Source: Gloeophyllum trabeum ATCC 11539 (Eukaryota > Basidiomycota > Agaricomycetes > Gloeophyllales > Gloeophyllaceae). From it: 23,296 nucleotides of DNA. The DNA lies in NCBI RefSeq assembly GCF_000344685.1, contig NW_006920416.1, forward strand, positions 1,833,876-1,857,171, given 5' to 3'. This document shows positions 21,302 to 23,296 of the stretch, piece after piece (position 1 is the first letter of the stretch; each line of letters starts with the position of its first letter). The position numbers and the translations under genes are program-made. The notes beneath the pieces were generated by a model, which was not told the DNA's origin, did not search any database, and saw only the letters and a list, made by a program, of their open reading frames with translations.

Positions 21302-21329
21302 ATGGACGGTAGGCCCCCCTACCGTCCAT
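21302..21329. repeat. Perfect 12-bp hairpin with CCCC loop
   Basis: ATGGACGGTAGG (21302-21313) and CCTACCGTCCAT (21318-21329) are exact reverse complements around four C. It lies about 90 bp after the ATGCC array and at the start of the C-run-rich block. Confidence 0.9.
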
Positions 21330-22597
21330 CGCGGGAAATACTTCCTTTTCGGCCCTTCTGACTATCTGGCAGGGGGTTTACGCACCTCCCAGTCAACATT
21401 GAAACACCCACCGGGACCCCCCTCCCCCCCTGCGGCCGCCTGCGGGCGCTTGTGTGCGGACGGCCTGCAACCCGCGACGGCAGGGGCTGGAATCGCTCCC
21501 CTCTCTCTGCTCTTTGTTGCAGCACCCTATTTCCACCCTTGTGAGCCTCTTTGCTTAGGCACCGCAGCCGCCAGACCCTCCCATTCAGCCTCCACCGATC
21601 TCCCTTGCTGGCACGGACACCGACGGTGGGGGCTGAAAGGGGTCAAATCTCTCCCCCGTTGCATGCATCCCCCCGTCTGAAGCTCCCTGAGTCTATCTCG
21701 GTCAGTAGGCACCAAACCCACCAAGCCCCATCACTCACGCTCCAGCATGCTTGGCCTGGGACTCAGTGGGTCACGCAGGCTTGAAATTCACTGACAGACT
21801 CTGCACCTCTTGGAAACACCCAAGGGCAGCTCTGAAGTGAATGTTGATCAGCCACCGCACCTTTCGCATGCTGCGGTTGAGTTTCTACAGAATTACTATT
21901 ATTCTGAAATAAATATCAGAAGGGATCAGATGACCGGACACTTGCCCAGTACTCAGTCTGCTGGTGCCAGGGATGATTCTACACCCGCATTCAAGTGTGT
22001 AGAGTTATTTTTCATAGGCACCAGAGAGGCCAGCACAACCTGCTGATGTCCAGTTCAAGCACCATCTACAGAAGTGCAGTATACATTGCCACCATTTTAA
22101 TATGCTACGAAGCTGCCAGGACTTATTTCTGTGACTCCAGAGCTGGGAACGGGTTCCTGTCTTTGCTTTAACCCCATCTGCTTGAACATTAACGATGATT
22201 GCCTAGAGCGGTAAGACAGCCACCGAGTGCACCGGCGGCGATGGCGGCGGTGGCGGTTGTGCAAAGTCGCGCGCAGACATCAACGCACACATTGTCGCGC
22301 TTCGGTACCCTCATAATCATAATCTGCAGGTACGAAGACCCCCGAGTACATGTTTTACTGATGGTATTGTATGCTCTAGAGCGCGAGCGAGGCAGCCTCG
22401 AACACGAGCCGACGCGCGTGAGACGCTAAGTCCCGCGTCATGCTCCTGCCGGCTCTTGATGCTCTCGACATCGCCGCCGCCGATTCCTCAGGCCTGGAAT
22501 GGACATACCAGGTGGGGTGGAACAGAGACTAAGGGGAAACAGTAAGCAAATCAACTCACATTCGATGTTTTGTTGTTTGATAGGAGGGACTGGCATG

Positions 22598-22679
22598 CCC
22601 GCCTCACGGCTCATCGTGAGCGGGTCGTGCTGGGCCCAAACCTTTGTTTTACAGGTTTACAACCTTCTAATAGGTTGTA
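22598..22679. repeat. Two hairpins upstream of the main array
   Basis: The first, 22598-22624, pairs CCCGCCTCACG with CGTGAGCGGG (one bulged C, loop GCTCAT). The second, 22658-22679, pairs TACAACCT with AGGTTGTA (loop TCTAAT). A further pair of CGGCGCCG palindromes lies at 22842-22849 and 22860-22867. Confidence 0.7.
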
Positions 22680-22939
22680 CCTTCGATGTGGAAGCAGCCC
22701 AGACGCGTACAATCGCCCCAACATCGCCACGCGCACCCCGTTCCCCTCGCGGTCCCCCCGACATCGGAACCCAGAACGCCGTCGCATTCTCGGCTTCGAT
22801 GTCGCCCCCGACTCGTCGTGAGTATAGGAATCTAACGACACCGGCGCCGCGCAAATCGGCGGCGCCGTTGTTGTTGAATTTCGTTTTTTCTGTTTTTCAC
22901 ACCTTCTCCCCCTCCCCTCCCTCGCTGCTTCCCTGGTCG

Positions 22940-23265
22940 CCTATCCTTGGATAGGAGGCCGTTTCCTGACTCCTCTGGGAGTCAGGACGACGACGAGACA
23001 CACGCCTGGAGTGTGCGACGCCTCGTCGTCGAGTTATGGCCGTTTCTACACGGCCCATCCCCCCCTTGCTACACCCGGCGTCTGCGACGGACCCGAAGTC
23101 GCCAGGTAGGCGTCTTTGGGTCAGAACGCACCTTCCTGTGCTACACTAGCACGAGGAGGTGCGTTCTTAGCTGTGGGACGACCGTAGACGCTGTTGACGA
23201 TGACGTCCCCGTGCGCGCGTCGCCCGGCGTCGAACAACAGAACGCACCGGCGTTCTGTTGTTCGA
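22940..23265. repeat. Chain of seven hairpins
   Basis: Successive inverted repeats: 22940-22955 (7 bp, loop TT); 22964-22987 (10 bp perfect, loop TCTG); 22988-23031 (outer 10 bp CGACGACGAG/CTCGTCGTCG, inner CACAC/GTGTG); 23036-23058 (8 bp with one bulge); 23090-23122 (12 of 14, loop AGGTA); 23123-23167 (18 of 21, loop CAC); and 23230-23265 (16 bp perfect, loop ACCG). A weak GGGACG/CGTCCC pair lies between the last two. The second and third stems abut with no base between them, as do the fifth and sixth. The last two strong stems share the motif CAGAACGCACC. The function is unknown. Confidence 0.85.
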
Positions 23266-23296
23266 TGTCATTTATTGGTGGGGACCACTACACGAA

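Larger units (their letters stand above)
20710..23296. other. 2.6-kb repeat- and palindrome-rich region without recognised genes
   Basis: No open frame here has a family motif or a convincing splice structure. The frames of 60-150 codons are low-complexity (Pro/Arg/Ser) or come from the microsatellite. Composition changes abruptly: a C-run-rich block at 21310-21700, a more A/T-rich block at 21800-22200 and a GC-rich block from 22200. A short direct repeat, GTGACCTATG, occurs at about 20781 and 20859. Hairpins and the ATGCC array are listed separately. Confidence 0.6.

Noticed and set aside
22499..22954. 151-codon plus ORF in the hairpin region
   Set aside because: Pro/Arg/Ser-rich low-complexity translation over palindromes, with no motif and no conserved features visible.
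1..23296. tRNA genes
   Set aside because: I looked by eye for GGTTCRANNCC-type B boxes on both strands and found none with a matching A box and acceptor stem.

Overview
The window looks like nuclear DNA of a filamentous basidiomycete, probably an agaricomycete. Protein-coding genes are cut by many short introns (about 38-110 nt, most 45-60) with GTRNGT-type donors and CTNAC-like branch points. The gene set (paired P450s, a fungal glutaminase relic, a DH-BAR-SH3 RhoGEF, CWC15 and a RIB2/PUS9-like pseudouridine synthase) fits that group. All identifications come from reading motifs; no database search was possible.

Left part (1-8.8 kb). The 3' end of an unidentified gene is followed by a broken glutaminase A-like fragment. 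Then come two paralogous cytochrome P450 genes in divergent orientation (3534->1216 minus and 6293->8575 plus). They share all 12 intron positions. Between them sits the spliceosomal gene CWC15 (4369-5404, plus), whose last intron falls immediately before its stop codon. The P450s are probably products of an inverted duplication around a housekeeping gene; nothing else in view marks a biosynthetic cluster.

Middle part (8.8-12.7 kb). A two-exon minus-strand gene carries a possible OTT_1508-like deaminase fold with an altered active site. It is followed by a 508-base assembly gap flanked on both sides by the same 550-bp sequence, so the contig ends probably overlap and the duplication is probably artificial. 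Reading out of the second copy is a spliced plus-strand coding fragment without a visible start. A small four-exon gene on the minus strand is divergent from the next gene.

Right part (12.8-23.3 kb). A complete 11-exon RIB2/PUS9-like pseudouridine synthase gene converges on a complete 3-exon RhoGEF (DH, then BAR-like helical region, then C-terminal SH3), a likely Cdc42/Rho regulator. After these come an orphan three-exon gene and 2.6 kb with no recognisable gene. That last stretch holds an ATGCC microsatellite, several perfect palindromes and, at 22940-23265, a chain of back-to-back hairpins, two pairs of them with no base between them. This hairpin array is the least explained structure in the window and the best candidate for something undescribed.
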